From Hyunsoonleella aquatilis (lineage in GTDB: Bacteria > Bacteroidota > Bacteroidia > Flavobacteriales > Flavobacteriaceae), in the NCBI RefSeq assembly GCF_014270105.1, contig NZ_JACNMF010000002.1, positions 310,001-374,000 of the forward strand: a stretch of 64,000 nt of DNA. The letters are read 5' to 3'. The first letter of the stretch is position 1. Each line of letters opens with the position of its first letter. A model generated the notes under the pieces. The model saw only the letters and a program-made list of their open reading frames with translations, did not search any database and was not told where the DNA came from. Both the position numbers and the translations under genes were made by a program. Shown in pieces: positions 63,985 to 64,000 of this stretch.

Positions 63985-64000
63985 GCGTTCCGAAGAACGC
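63985..64000 (-). terminator. terminator of a minus-strand gene beyond the window
   Basis: GCGTTC-CGAA-GAACGC forms a hairpin with a T9 run on the minus strand, so a minus-strand gene probably ends just right of the window. Confidence 0.65.

Overview
The window comes from a low-GC member of the Bacteroidota, most likely a (marine) Flavobacteriaceae. The evidence is: TonB receptors with CarboxypepD_reg/plug domains, an ELWxxDGT-repeat protein with a type IX secretion C-terminal domain, a GH3-family protein, a folK-deoxynucleoside kinase fusion, an NrdB with an N-terminal ATP-cone, a clade II nos cluster, almost no Shine-Dalgarno sites, and promoters with the Bacteroidota -7 box TAnnTTTG. I see no rRNA, CRISPR or prophage. 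The left edge cuts a methyltransferase gene.

Layout. 0-12 kb: housekeeping and envelope genes (folK-dNK, queuosine-precursor transporter, AsmA, rpsU, DUF2797, GH3, OmpA-PD40). 11.9-19.4 kb: an NsrR-like Rrf2 regulator divergent from a complete clade II nitrous-oxide reductase cluster (cytochrome c, fasciclin protein, nosZ, membrane protein, nosL, nosD, nosF, nosY). No nosR and no other denitrification gene is present here, so the window only supports N2O respiration. 19.4-20.8 kb: polyprenyl synthase. 20,876-23,315: an intact 2,440-bp IS1595-family element with 23-bp terminal inverted repeats and an 8-bp target duplication. It carries its transposase, three small passenger ORFs and a tRNA-Arg(CCG) gene. 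23.4-30.1 kb: a TetR-TolC-adaptor-RND efflux operon. 30-39.4 kb: aspS, ClC transporter, tadA, dxs, dgt. 39.7-47.5 kb: a probable phosphate-starvation block. It has a lone CarboxypepD_reg protein, a TonB receptor plus lipoprotein, and a PiT phosphate permease fused to a PhoU-like domain. 47.5-64 kb: a second TonB receptor, OmpA lipoprotein, nrdA/nrdB, DUF3109, MarC, an ELWxxDGT T9SS protein, an S41 protease, dCMP deaminase, HupE and a small lipoprotein.

The two most interesting signals are not ordinary genes. First, a cloverleaf-competent tRNA-Arg(CCG) lies inside a transposon whose ends and target duplication are both visible. Second, two promoters (39.7 and 40.3 kb) carry matching arrays of five heptamers in strict 11-bp phase, each followed at the same distance by the same -7 element. 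A shorter version with the same distance precedes the PiT phosphate permease. This looks like an undescribed Bacteroidota Pho box and would make the 39.7-47.5 kb block a regulon.

Several genes link to DNA-precursor metabolism (dNK, dCMP deaminase, dGTPase, NrdAB) but are scattered rather than forming an operon.
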